NCBI GenBank assembly: GCA_039815415.1
Contig: JBCBZH010000111.1
Span: 1 to 12,316, forward strand
DNA: 12,316 nt
Direction of reading: 5' to 3'
Source of the DNA: JBCBZH01 sp039815415
Lineage (GTDB): Bacteria; Bacteroidota; Rhodothermia; Rhodothermales; Rubricoccaceae
The notes below the pieces were generated by a model. That model was not told where the DNA came from. It worked only from the letters and a program-made list of their open reading frames with translations, and searched no databases. Shown here one piece after another: positions 1 through 7,329 of the stretch (positions within the stretch are counted from its first letter, which is position 1; each line of letters starts with the position of its first letter). Position numbers and translations under genes: made by a program.

Positions 1-656
1 CCACAGAGGGACCGCACGTGACTGACGCAAAGCTGACGACTGGCCACATCTGGCTTGACGCAGACAATGACGGCGATCTCGACCTCTTCGCAACCAATTG
101 GACCTCGACCGAGAGCAACGGTGGCAATGACCTCTACCTCAACGATGGACCACCCCACTACACCTTCAAGCGCCACGAGGGCGGGGACCTCGTCACAACA
201 CCGAGGGCGACGAGCGGGATGGCGGCGGCCGACTATGACCGCGATGGCGATATCGACCTCTACCTCTCTCTTTTCTCGACAGGAAACACACCGGAGCGCG
301 ATCTCCTCTTCCGAAACGACGCCCCCCCTCGCCGATGGATCCGCTTCCGATTGGAAGGAGGCCGGACCGACGCGCCCTCTTCTACAGGATCAAACCGGTC
401 CGCGATAGGGGCTACCGTGCGGGTCCGCGCTGTGATTGCGGGACGAGACACGTGGCAGCGGCGCGATGTCGGAGTTGGGACGCACTACACCGATGACGCC
501 CACCTGACTGCACATGTGGGTCTCGGGGATGCCTCCAAAGCAGCCGAGGTCATCGTCGAATGGCCCTCCGGAATGATTGAGACGTTCCATCAGGTGGAGG
601 CGGATGCGGAGTACCGCCTCCGCGAAGGACATGGGCATCTCAGGCCGACGGACTAA
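1..656 (+). CDS. FG-GAP/VCBS repeat protein with ASPIC/UnbV C-terminal domain (5' partial)
   Basis: The frame is open to the left edge, so only the last ~218 residues are visible; the GTG at 18 is not the real start. Two calcium-binding loops of the FG-GAP/VCBS type are seen, DADNDGDLDLF near the beginning and DYDRDGDIDLYL about 60 residues later, each followed by a blade ending such as DLYLNDG or DLLFRND. These repeats normally build an integrin-alpha-like beta-propeller. The last ~110 residues match the ASPIC/UnbV domain in style: RWIRFRLEG, SAIGATVRVRA, a VGVGTHYTDD-like segment, AHVGLGDASKAAEVIVEWPSG and a closing EADAEYRL. Proteins of this kind (CRTAC1-like) are exported and common in Bacteroidota; their biochemical role is mostly unknown. 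No T9SS tail follows; the protein ends soon after the UnbV domain. The family call is firm, the function is not. Confidence 0.9.
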   Translation, partial: TEGPHVTDAKLTTGHIWLDADNDGDLDLFATNWTSTESNGGNDLYLNDGPPHYTFKRHEGGDLVTTPRATSGMAAADYDRDGDIDLYLSLFSTGNTPERDLLFRNDAPPRRWIRFRLEGGRTDAPSSTGSNRSAIGATVRVRAVIAGRDTWQRRDVGVGTHYTDDAHLTAHVGLGDASKAAEVIVEWPSGMIETFHQVEADAEYRLREGHGHLRPTD

Positions 657-855
657 CCGCGCGGATCAAATCGATGCACGCTCCACCCATCGTCCTCGGC
701 TGTTGGTCCTTGCCAGTTGTGCTGGTGAGAGCGATGCCGGGGTCGTCTGGAAGATGAAGGCGGCCTACGCCACTGCGTGGGCCTCCGCCGGTCGCATCGC
801 GTGCCTCATCGGGAACGATCCACCCCGCTCCTGAACACGCCATCTCCCTAGACCC
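657..855. other. Intergenic gap with no recognised element
   Basis: This 199-base spacer separates the FG-GAP protein from the lipocalin-like gene, both on the plus strand. Short open frames cross it but have no family resemblance or plausible start. I see no strong hairpin followed by a T-run, and no match to the Bacteroidota promoter pattern (TTG then TAnnTTTG). It presumably contains the promoter for the gene at 856, which I cannot place. Confidence 0.4.
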
Positions 856-1458
856 ATGCTGAATCTGCTTCACCTGATCCCAGGATTGCTCTCGGCCCTT
901 CTCTTCCTTGGCTACGACTCCGAGACAGCCCGCGGTGGAGACGATCTCGCCGACTCTCCCGTCGTGGGCCACTGGACCGTCGCGACTTCCGTCGTAGACC
1001 TCCAGAGTGGCCCCGTGAGCGTCGTGCTCGGGGGCGCGGCGACGCAGTCGTGGGTCTCTTCAAACCTCGGCGCCAACATCTGGGGCACGCGCCTCTCGTA
1101 CGACTTCAAGGACGACGGCACTTACCGCGCCGACTACCGGGCACGGGCAGTCTTCGGCGTCTTCGTCAGCGAAACGGAAGCTTCCGAAACCGGCCGCTTC
1201 TCCCTCAACGGGACGGTGCTCATCCTGAGGCCCGACCAGCAGAGAGGCTGGATCTACGTCGGCCACCCGATCAACCGCCAGGAAATCGACGAAACCGGTG
1301 GCCCTGAGCGTCCCTACGAGATCGGCCTCCTGGAGACCGCCGATGGCACCCCCTACTTGTTTCTCCTTGGCACCTGTGGACCGTTCCAGATCGAGCCCTG
1401 GTGCGAGAAGAACGATACGCCCCAGTCCATCGGCGTGCTCTACCAGCGTACCCGCTAG
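856..1458 (+). CDS. Secreted lipocalin-like hypothetical protein
   Basis: This 200-residue protein starts at ATG 856 with a hydrophobic N-terminus (residues ~3-19, LLHLIPGLLSALLFL core), probably a signal peptide although it lacks the usual positive n-region. The mature part opens with VGHWTV (G38-x-W40), like the GxW signature of lipocalin/calycin barrels. It then has YDFKDDGTYRADY (82-94) and GRFSLNGTVLIL (113-124), the strand pattern typical of small lipocalin-like domains. Cys174 and Cys183 could form a disulfide, which suits a periplasmic or surface location. No specific ligand can be read from the sequence. The next gene starts 11 bases downstream, so the two are probably co-transcribed. 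The assignment rests on local motifs only; another small beta-barrel family is possible. Confidence 0.7.
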   Translation: MLNLLHLIPGLLSALLFLGYDSETARGGDDLADSPVVGHWTVATSVVDLQSGPVSVVLGGAATQSWVSSNLGANIWGTRLSYDFKDDGTYRADYRARAVFGVFVSETEASETGRFSLNGTVLILRPDQQRGWIYVGHPINRQEIDETGGPERPYEIGLLETADGTPYLFLLGTCGPFQIEPWCEKNDTPQSIGVLYQRTR

Positions 1459-1469
1459 CCCTCACGACC

Positions 1470-1892
1470 ATGGTGTACCAAGCCTCTACCGATATCCGGG
1501 CCACCCCGATGGCCCTTTGGACCCTCCTCACGGACGCCGATCAGATCCCGAGTTGGGAACCAGACATCATCCGCATCGATGGCCAGATCGCGAAGGGCGA
1601 GCGGCTGGTGGTCCACACCGCCTTCAGCGATCGCGCCTTCCCAGTGACTGTCACCCACTTCGTACCCGGGAGCAAGATGGTCTGGAGGGGCGGCATGCCG
1701 CTCGGGCTGTTCGTGGGCGTGCGAACGTTCTCGCTGGAACCGCTCGCGGATGGCGTTACGCGGTTCACTACGTCCGAGCGCTACAGCGGCCCGCTGCTGC
1801 CGCTCATGCGTCGAAGCATCCCGGACCTCCAGCCCTTCTTCGACCGCTTCGCCGCTTCGCTCCGCCAGCGCGCCGAGACCCAGATGGCCTAA
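1470..1892 (+). CDS. SRPBCC family protein (polyketide cyclase/START-like fold)
   Basis: I chose ATG 1470, 11 bases after the previous stop, giving 140 residues. A longer frame starting at 1401 would overlap the preceding gene and add an unrelated N-terminus. The protein has the pattern of the SRPBCC helix-grip fold: an opening beta strand (VYQASTDIRATP), then ALWTLLTDADQIPSWEPDI (15-33), in which the aligned Trp17 and the PSW segment are typical, then strands such as GERLVVHTAF and KMVWRGGMP, and a long C-terminal helix (LQPFFDRFAASLRQRAE). There is no signal peptide, so it should be cytoplasmic, unlike its neighbours. Members bind hydrophobic ligands in a deep pocket; some are cyclases or dehydratases, many have no known reaction. 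The fold is confident, the ligand unknown. Confidence 0.85.
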   Translation: MVYQASTDIRATPMALWTLLTDADQIPSWEPDIIRIDGQIAKGERLVVHTAFSDRAFPVTVTHFVPGSKMVWRGGMPLGLFVGVRTFSLEPLADGVTRFTTSERYSGPLLPLMRRSIPDLQPFFDRFAASLRQRAETQMA

Positions 1893-2046
1893 CGCCATGC
1901 TCTGCCGCTCGCTCGTCGATGTCATGTTCCTCAGCGCCAGCCCGATCGCCGACCGCTTTGGGCTGCAAGCCTCTCTGCTCGCCCCAACCCTCCCCGTCAT
2001 GAACTCATCCATCCGTGTCGTCAACGGCTCATACGCTTCCAACGGC

Positions 2047-2517
2047 ATGCGTCTGCCCTTTATCGCACTCGCTGTCCTCCTGATGGGAGCCTGCTCGTCC
2101 AACGAGGAAACGTTCACTGCTGAAGACAAGGCCAACGTCCAGTCTCTAGAAGAGGCCTACCGGACGGGGTGGATCGCGAACGACAGCGCCGCTGTCATGG
2201 CCACGCTGGCGCCAGAGGCCGTCCTGATGCCAGCGGGCGTCGAGCCGCTGGTTGGCGATTCTGCGATCCGGCAGTACTGGTGGCCAGACGACGGCTCGCA
2301 GACAGTCATCGAGTCGTACGAGACGGTCGTGGACGAAGTGGAGGGCAGCGGAGACCTCGCGTATCTGCGAGGCCGCGGCTCGCTGGCGTTCACCTACCGC
2401 GACACGGTGGGGACTGTCAGCTCGTTGTCAAGCGAGTCGACTCACCTCTCCATCGCTCGCCGAGGCGAGGACGGGTCCTGGGAAATCATAAGGCGGGCAT
2501 GGAGCCCAATGCGATAG
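2047..2517 (+). CDS. SnoaL/DUF4440-like lipoprotein
   Basis: From ATG 2047 the product is 156 residues with a classic lipoprotein signal: MRLPFIALAVLLMGAC, with the acylated Cys at residue 16, then a short SSNEE linker. The rest resembles the NTF2-like SnoaL/DUF4440 (SgcJ/EcaC) group: a helical segment (VQSLEEAYRTGWIANDSAAVMATLAPEAV, split here by the usual turn), then MPAGVEPLVGDSAIRQYWW, and a closing strand pair ending GSWEIIRRAWSP, which is a common ending in this family. Such domains are cone-shaped barrels that bind small molecules; the reaction is not predictable. The same frame is open upstream with other ATGs at 1897, 1924 and 1999, but only 2047 puts the lipobox at a normal distance. 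The gap to the SRPBCC gene is ~150 bases, so separate transcription is possible. Confidence 0.8.
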   Translation: MRLPFIALAVLLMGACSSNEETFTAEDKANVQSLEEAYRTGWIANDSAAVMATLAPEAVLMPAGVEPLVGDSAIRQYWWPDDGSQTVIESYETVVDEVEGSGDLAYLRGRGSLAFTYRDTVGTVSSLSSESTHLSIARRGEDGSWEIIRRAWSPMR

Positions 2518-2618
2518 GGAAAACCGTTCGCTGAATCGGGGAACGTCAGGCCAAGGCCATCTCACGACGGGATCGTCCGCCCCTCTTCGACTTGCCTCCT
2601 CCCCACTCTTAATCCACT

Positions 2619-3272
2619 ATGAACCCGACCATCTCTTCAGTTATCGTCTCGGCCGCTCTGGTCCTCATCGCCTTCCCCACCACGGCCCAGACCACAGGCG
2701 AGCCGCCCCTCACCGAACCGATCATTGCCTTCCTTGGCGGCACGGCTGAGGCCCTAGACTTCGGCACCCCACACCCCGACGCGTCAGCCGAACTCGCCCA
2801 TTTCGGCGACTTTGTGGGTGTCTGGCGGACAGAGTCCGTCGTGAATGTCGGAGGACAGACGTTCCGGGGATGGCCGGGAACATGGGCGTGGCGTCACGCC
2901 GTCGGCGGGTACGGCATCCGCGACCTGTTTCATCAGGCAGAGGCGGACCTCCCGCCTCCAATGGCTGAGTTCAAGCGCGACAACACCCTTCTCACGACGC
3001 GCGTCTTCGATCCCGTGATTGGTCGCTGGCGAGTGTTCTGGATCAGCAATGCGAATGGGTTCAACGGTAGCCCGTCGGGTGGAGCCTATGAGGCTGTTCG
3101 GACAGGTGACCGGATCGTGATGACGAAGGCCACTGAGCCAGGAAGGCCGCTGTCGCGCATCGTGTTTTCGGACATCGCGCCGAACTCGTTCACATGGCAG
3201 AACGAGACCTCCAGCGACGACGGGGCAACGTGGGTGGCGCCCGTCCGCGTGGAGGCCCGCCGCATCCGCTGA
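2619..3272 (+). CDS. Secreted DUF1579-like calycin-type protein
   Basis: This 217-residue protein begins with a clear signal peptide, a hydrophobic run (VIVSAALVLIAFP) and a likely cut after TTA in FPTTAQ (residue ~23). The mature part fits the DUF1579-type small barrel: HFGDFVGVWRTES (61-73) at the start, GWPGTWAWRHAVGGYGIRDLF (84-104, quoted as overlapping segments GWPGTWAWRH and VGGYGIRDLF), then RVFDPVIGRWRVFWIS and FTWQNETSSDDGATW near the end. The repeated W-containing strands and the closing FTW...DDG.TW pattern are typical of that group. Exported members are frequent in Bacteroidota and Proteobacteria and have no defined reaction. The upstream spacer is 101 bases with no visible Shine-Dalgarno. 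It is the last plus-strand gene before the convergent junction. Confidence 0.75.
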   Translation: MNPTISSVIVSAALVLIAFPTTAQTTGEPPLTEPIIAFLGGTAEALDFGTPHPDASAELAHFGDFVGVWRTESVVNVGGQTFRGWPGTWAWRHAVGGYGIRDLFHQAEADLPPPMAEFKRDNTLLTTRVFDPVIGRWRVFWISNANGFNGSPSGGAYEAVRTGDRIVMTKATEPGRPLSRIVFSDIAPNSFTWQNETSSDDGATWVAPVRVEARRIR

Positions 3273-3507
3273 AGTCTCCTTGCCACAGCCCTGATCTCAT
3301 GCCTCGCTTCGCGTTCGTTCTCCTCTGCGGGGGGGCCCGACGCCCACCAGGAGGCCTCGAGCTGGCGAATCGCGCGTCGAGATTCGTTCGACCGCACCCT
3401 TCAGGCTCCGCTCAGGATGACCGCGGCGATGCCGTGTAGTTATCCCACGCACTTGCGGGTGCATTGAGTTGGCGGCCTCCCGTCCGCGGGCCAGCGGTCA
3501 GCCCGAC
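3273..3507. other. Convergent intergenic gap carrying dispersed repeat sequence
   Basis: The plus-strand block ends at 3272 and the minus-strand cargo gene ends at 3508, so this 235-base gap must handle termination from both sides. It contains a G-run with weak self-complementarity (about 3322-3355), the 25-base element at 3354-3378, and a segment at about 3405-3425 reading TTCAGGCTCCGCTCAGGATGA, which resembles a type of dispersed intergenic sequence I know from many bacteria. I see no canonical hairpin plus T-run terminator. Confidence 0.5.
3354..3378 (+). repeat. Copy A of a 25-base dispersed element with the CTCGAGCTGGCG core
   Basis: The copy reads GCCTCGAGCTGGCGA, then three variable bases, then GCGCGTC. 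Its partner at 8172-8196 has the same arrangement, with 22 of 25 positions identical. It lies in the gap between convergent genes, where no protein-coding constraint explains the conservation. Its function is unknown. Confidence 0.6.
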
Positions 3508-6500
3508 TTATCGGATGATGGTGAGCGACGTGCTAGCCGACGCAGTCGGGGCCAGAACGCGCAAGAGGTACACTCCCGGCGCCAACCGCGGCAGGTCGAA
3601 AGCCGACTCTCCCCGCGAGAGCGGACCGTCGTGCAGAAGCGTCACCTCGCGACCCAGGGCATCGTGGAGACTTGCGCGGACCGTCCCGGTGTCCGGCACC
3701 GTCACCCGAACGGTGGCCGCCCCACGACTCGGGTTCGGGAATGCCATGACCGAGAGCCGGGTGGGGACGGTCTCCGGGCCCGGATCGTTCGGGACTGGGT
3801 TCACCGTGTCGTCGCCCCCAATGCCGATCTCGCCCCATGCCGCCAGCCCGCTGGCGCAGAGCCGTCCCCCCTCTCGTGTGCTGGCGAGCGGTACCCACGG
3901 ATGCCCCGGATCCTCGCGGTGGAGCACCACAAGCTGGTCGGGAGCCGTCACACCACCGAGGCCGCTGTCGTCCAGACACACGGAGTAGGTGACACCGTCA
4001 AGATCCTCCGCACGGAGGACCCAATGACGGTTCGAGGAGACGACATTGGGTGTCACCGTGGAGCCGTCGGGCGCGGAAGCGGAACCGTCGAAGAGGCCCG
4101 GCTGCGGGATGATCCTTTCGCCGAACACCGAGACCGCCAGCGTGCCTTCGGCACGGGCAAGTGCCCCTTCTTGCATCAAGGGCGCCTGGTGTTTCGCCGT
4201 CCGCGTGCCATCGCCACTGTTTGCGAGGCGGAGGTTCGGGTTGTCCGTGATCTCGACCCGGATCTGCGACTCGTCCACCACGGGGCCGGTCTCGCCCGGG
4301 GCCACGGGGACCTCCACGACGTTTGCCTCGCCTGCGATGCGAGTGCACGCCGTCATCCCGCTCGTGGTGGCGGCGTTGTCTTCCTGCGTGAGCGTGGCCG
4401 CGAGGTAGAGCCCCAACGCATCGAACCCGCCGGGCACATTTGTGACCTCCACCGATTGTACTCCGGCGGGTACCGTGACTGTTTCGATAAGCGTGCCCTC
4501 CGCGTGCCCGTTGGCGCACGATTCCGACAGGAACAGATCTAATTCGCCTGCAACCGTGGTCGTCACACGAAGGGTAGCTCCATTCTCTGTGAGAGCAGCC
4601 CAGAGCGTGCTCGGGACCTGGGGCGCCTCCACGGGATAGTCTCCATCGGCATTGAGAAGTTGAAGTGACAGGCCATCATTCCTGAAGAAGCTGGTGCTTC
4701 GCACCTGATTTCCTTGCTCCCCATCGATAGGCCGGATCAGCACGCCGACCTGCCCGTTGCCCCGCACCACGTTCCCGACCGGGTCGCCCCCGTCTGCGAG
4801 AGACAGCGCCTGTATCCGGTTGGCATCGGACCCAATGAAGGCGACCCCGGCATACTGGTTCGCGATGTTGGATTGCCCGTTGGCAGACCCACCAATGATG
4901 GAGCCCCCTATGAGCGTCGCGCCCGGGTCCCCATCGTCGAGGTCACCCTCCTCATCAAACCCGGCGAAACCCAAGACGCCAAATCCGTTGCCTGAGATCA
5001 CGTTGCCGACGATGCGGGTGCCCCGTCCGTCGCGGATCCAGACACCGGGAAAGGCATCGGGCTCGGTCGCCGCACGCCCGTTTCCGAGTTGGCGGTCGCC
5101 CGCACGGTTCGTGCCGATGCGGTTGAAGGCAATCACGTTTCCATCCGGCGCAACGCCCCCTGCAGCGGGCTGACGGGCAGCCTCCGATGAGGCCATCCGC
5201 GTTGAGACTCCGGGGCGGCGGGCCAGGACGCGGCGCGGGCTGGCGCGACGCATGCCGTCGGTCCCCTCGTCTCCGACATCGAACGAGCCGCCGATGCGGA
5301 TGCCATCGCGGCGATTGCCCGAGATGACGTTGCCCTGCCCCTCAGCACCGATCACGTTCCCGCTCCCCACGGGAACGCCCTCGATATCGCCCGGGATGTA
5401 AACCCCGATGGTGTTGGGCCGAGCAGCCGTCCCGGCGCGGTTGGTGCCGATCTGATTGGCTGCCAACACCGACCCGTTGCTCGCCAGCACGACGCCAAAG
5501 ATGCTGCCTGCAATGGTGTTGCCTAGAACCTGCACCTCGTCCGTGCCTGCCACCAGGAGTCCAAAGGCATCGCGTTCGTCGTCCGGCAGGCTGGCGGGGC
5601 GCGCCAGCTCGCCGTTGGCAAACAGCCCGATGGTGTTGGATGCGATCACAGCCGCGTTGGTCCGCGTGCCCAAGAGGATTACACCGCTCCCTGCCCGAAT
5701 CTGGTTTCCAGAGGCCACGTCCTCCCCACCGACCATCAGGCCGCTGAAGCCTCCGTCTTCCTGCTCGGCGACCGCGCTGATCGCTGTGTTCATCTCTCCC
5801 AGCAACGCAGAACCTGCCGCGTTGAAGCCCATCGTGTTGGCGGCAATGGTGGCGTTGTCCGGGCGACCACCCGCCTCTCCAGAGTCGAAGAGCCAGACCC
5901 CGCCTTGCAGATTCCCTTCGGCGCCCGCTACGATCTGGTTGCCTGTGCCAGCCCGCCCGATCTGCGCGCTTCGCGCCGCTCCGGCCACCGCCACACCGAC
6001 GGCTCCATTGACGAGGGCCGTATTGCCCGAGCGCCCCGTTCCGATGCGGTTGCCGAGCACCTGCACGCCGTCGGCAGGCGCGTCCGGGGTTCCGGTGATG
6101 TAGACGCCGTGCGCAGCATTCCCGGCGATGACGTTGCCTGCTGTTCCGGCGTCACCTCCAATGATGGCGTTTGGGGATGAGACCACGGCTACCCCGTGAT
6201 GGCCCGACAGCTCTGTCGCGTCGGTGCCGTTGGGGAGCGCCGCCAGCCCGTCTGCCGCCAGCCCGATCCAGTTGCCGATCACCCGCACGCCGTCAGCGTC
6301 GGCTCCGGTAATGCGGGCGCCGTGGGTCGCGTTACCTGCGATCAGGTTGCGCTCGCCCTCGGTCGGACCGCCGATTTGCACGCCGGGTGCGTCCTCCACG
6401 AGCACGCCCTCCGCGCCATTGGGCAGCGCCGTTGTGCCCGCCGGGTCGGTCCCAATGCGGTTGCCCGCGATGACCACGCCCGTCGCGCTGGCGCCTGTGA

Positions 6501-7101
6501 CGACGATGCCCGGCCCGGTGTTGCCGGAGATGATGTTGCGGGCCTCGTCGCTGTCTCCCCCAATCACATGGTCCGGGGATTCCGTTACGAGAAGCCCGGT
6601 TCCGTTCGGGCTGGCGGCTCCTGAGGGCGAGACGCCGATGTAGTTCGCCTCTATTGCGTTGCCACCGGCTCCACTCAGAACGATGCCAACGGAGAAGCCA
6701 CCAATGGCAAGGCCCCGCACCTCGGAGTTGCCTCCCTGCAGGACGAGTCCGGCTGCTCCTGCGCCCTCAATGTGAATGATGGGACGGTCGGTGTATCCAT
6801 CCTGCGAGGTCCCATCGAGAACGATGGCCTCTGTGACGGCAGGAAGTGCCGCACTCACCGAGATGGTGTGGGGAGCCGCTCCGGGGAGGTCGAAGGTGAT
6901 CTCGTCCCGTCCTGCTGTCTGGTTGGCCGTCTGAAGCGCTGCTCGAAGGGTGCACTGGTCCCCTGCCCGGCTCGCGTCTGCGTCGCAGAAATCGTCGGTC
7001 AGGTCCGCGTCAGCATCATCTCCAGGGTCGGTGACGACAAGGCCTTGAGTCGATCCATTCCAGTTCAGAAGCCGGAGCGTTCCAAACACGGATTCATGCA
7101 A
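3508..7101 (-). CDS. Downstream part of the split T9SS cargo: CSLREA domain, right-handed beta-helix, Por sorting tail
   Basis: Read alone, this frame could start at TTG 7101 (1197 residues), but it stays open upstream to the TGA at 7327 and has no signal peptide of its own. Order of parts in this piece: propeller end (1-19); a CSLREA-type domain (~20-70) with VVTDPGDDAD, FCDAD and CTLRAAL followed by DEITFDLPG; a long parallel beta-helix (~75-807) with many GNVISGN, GVxI and NxIG-type rungs; ~300 residues of beta-rich sequence; and a T9SS type A sorting tail (~1112-1197) with MAFPNPSRGAATV, ASLHDALGREV, LAPGVYLLRV and a terminal LTIIR. The tail is normally removed as the cargo crosses the outer membrane and is attached to the surface. 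The beta-helix suggests glycan binding, adhesion or a polysaccharide-lyase-like scaffold; no catalytic residues can be assigned. Confidence 0.85.
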   Translation of the reverse strand: MHESVFGTLRLLNWNGSTQGLVVTDPGDDADADLTDDFCDADASRAGDQCTLRAALQTANQTAGRDEITFDLPGAAPHTISVSAALPAVTEAIVLDGTSQDGYTDRPIIHIEGAGAAGLVLQGGNSEVRGLAIGGFSVGIVLSGAGGNAIEANYIGVSPSGAASPNGTGLLVTESPDHVIGGDSDEARNIISGNTGPGIVVTGASATGVVIAGNRIGTDPAGTTALPNGAEGVLVEDAPGVQIGGPTEGERNLIAGNATHGARITGADADGVRVIGNWIGLAADGLAALPNGTDATELSGHHGVAVVSSPNAIIGGDAGTAGNVIAGNAAHGVYITGTPDAPADGVQVLGNRIGTGRSGNTALVNGAVGVAVAGAARSAQIGRAGTGNQIVAGAEGNLQGGVWLFDSGEAGGRPDNATIAANTMGFNAAGSALLGEMNTAISAVAEQEDGGFSGLMVGGEDVASGNQIRAGSGVILLGTRTNAAVIASNTIGLFANGELARPASLPDDERDAFGLLVAGTDEVQVLGNTIAGSIFGVVLASNGSVLAANQIGTNRAGTAARPNTIGVYIPGDIEGVPVGSGNVIGAEGQGNVISGNRRDGIRIGGSFDVGDEGTDGMRRASPRRVLARRPGVSTRMASSEAARQPAAGGVAPDGNVIAFNRIGTNRAGDRQLGNGRAATEPDAFPGVWIRDGRGTRIVGNVISGNGFGVLGFAGFDEEGDLDDGDPGATLIGGSIIGGSANGQSNIANQYAGVAFIGSDANRIQALSLADGGDPVGNVVRGNGQVGVLIRPIDGEQGNQVRSTSFFRNDGLSLQLLNADGDYPVEAPQVPSTLWAALTENGATLRVTTTVAGELDLFLSESCANGHAEGTLIETVTVPAGVQSVEVTNVPGGFDALGLYLAATLTQEDNAATTSGMTACTRIAGEANVVEVPVAPGETGPVVDESQIRVEITDNPNLRLANSGDGTRTAKHQAPLMQEGALARAEGTLAVSVFGERIIPQPGLFDGSASAPDGSTVTPNVVSSNRHWVLRAEDLDGVTYSVCLDDSGLGGVTAPDQLVVLHREDPGHPWVPLASTREGGRLCASGLAAWGEIGIGGDDTVNPVPNDPGPETVPTRLSVMAFPNPSRGAATVRVTVPDTGTVRASLHDALGREVTLLHDGPLSRGESAFDLPRLAPGVYLLRVLAPTASASTSLTIIR
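5080..6660 (-). repeat. Degenerate protein-coded beta-helix repeats (NxIG units)
   Basis: Within the cargo gene at least eight units contain an N-x-(I/M)-G turn followed by a Gly/Ala-rich segment: NYIGVSPSG, NRIGTDPAG, NWIGLAADG, NRIGTGRSG, NTMGFNAAG, NTIGLFANG, NQIGTNRAG and NRIGTNRAG. In most units it is followed by a short segment such as LPNG, and between units there are GNVIAGN or GNxISGN rungs. The spacing is roughly 55-75 residues. These are diverged repeats, alike in protein more than in DNA, and typical of Asn-ladder parallel beta-helices. They could still favour recombination or assembly errors. Confidence 0.75.
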
Positions 7102-7326
7102 ACTGAAGGGGGTCAGCGCGCCACCAGTACTTGGAAGTAAGTAGATCCCGCTGGGCGGATCGGGCGGATTGCCTGAGCCGAATTGCAGAACCGCTACGGT
7201 CGTCCCATCCCCACTCCATTCGAGGCCACGGATGAGATGGTTTGACCCGAACTCTGAAGAAACGGCCGAGAGTGTAGCATTTTCCTCGGGAGTTGCCGTG
7301 TAGATCCTCGATGTGCTCCCCGTCCC

Positions 7327-7329
7327 TCA
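7327..7329 (-). other. In-frame TGA within the beta-propeller
   Basis: The codon context on the coding strand is AAG TGA GGG. One base change would restore sense (for example CGA for Arg, GGA for Gly, TCA for Ser or TGG for Trp). Coding-quality sequence continues directly on the far side in the same frame. Confidence 0.85.

Noticed and set aside
1455..2135. Minus-strand frame of 226 codons opposite the SRPBCC gene
   Set aside because: The plus strand encodes a recognisable SRPBCC protein here; the opposite frame has no family features.
3322..3355. Rho-independent terminator in the convergent gap
   Set aside because: The G-run and the nearby C-containing stretch pair weakly and no T-run follows on either strand.
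3469..4542. Long plus-strand open frame of 357 codons opposite the cargo gene
   Set aside because: It is antisense to a clear coding region with T9SS tail and domain motifs, is rich in Arg, His and Gly, and resembles no family. GC-rich DNA produces such shadow frames.
5080..6660. Possible CRISPR or tandem DNA repeat array
   Set aside because: The periodicity is in the protein (beta-helix rungs). Unit lengths vary and there are no identical repeats with unique spacers.
7290..7329. TGA as a selenocysteine codon
   Set aside because: The site is within a structural beta-propeller of an exported protein, not a redox centre, and I see no convincing SECIS hairpin right after it. A mutation or base-call error is simpler.
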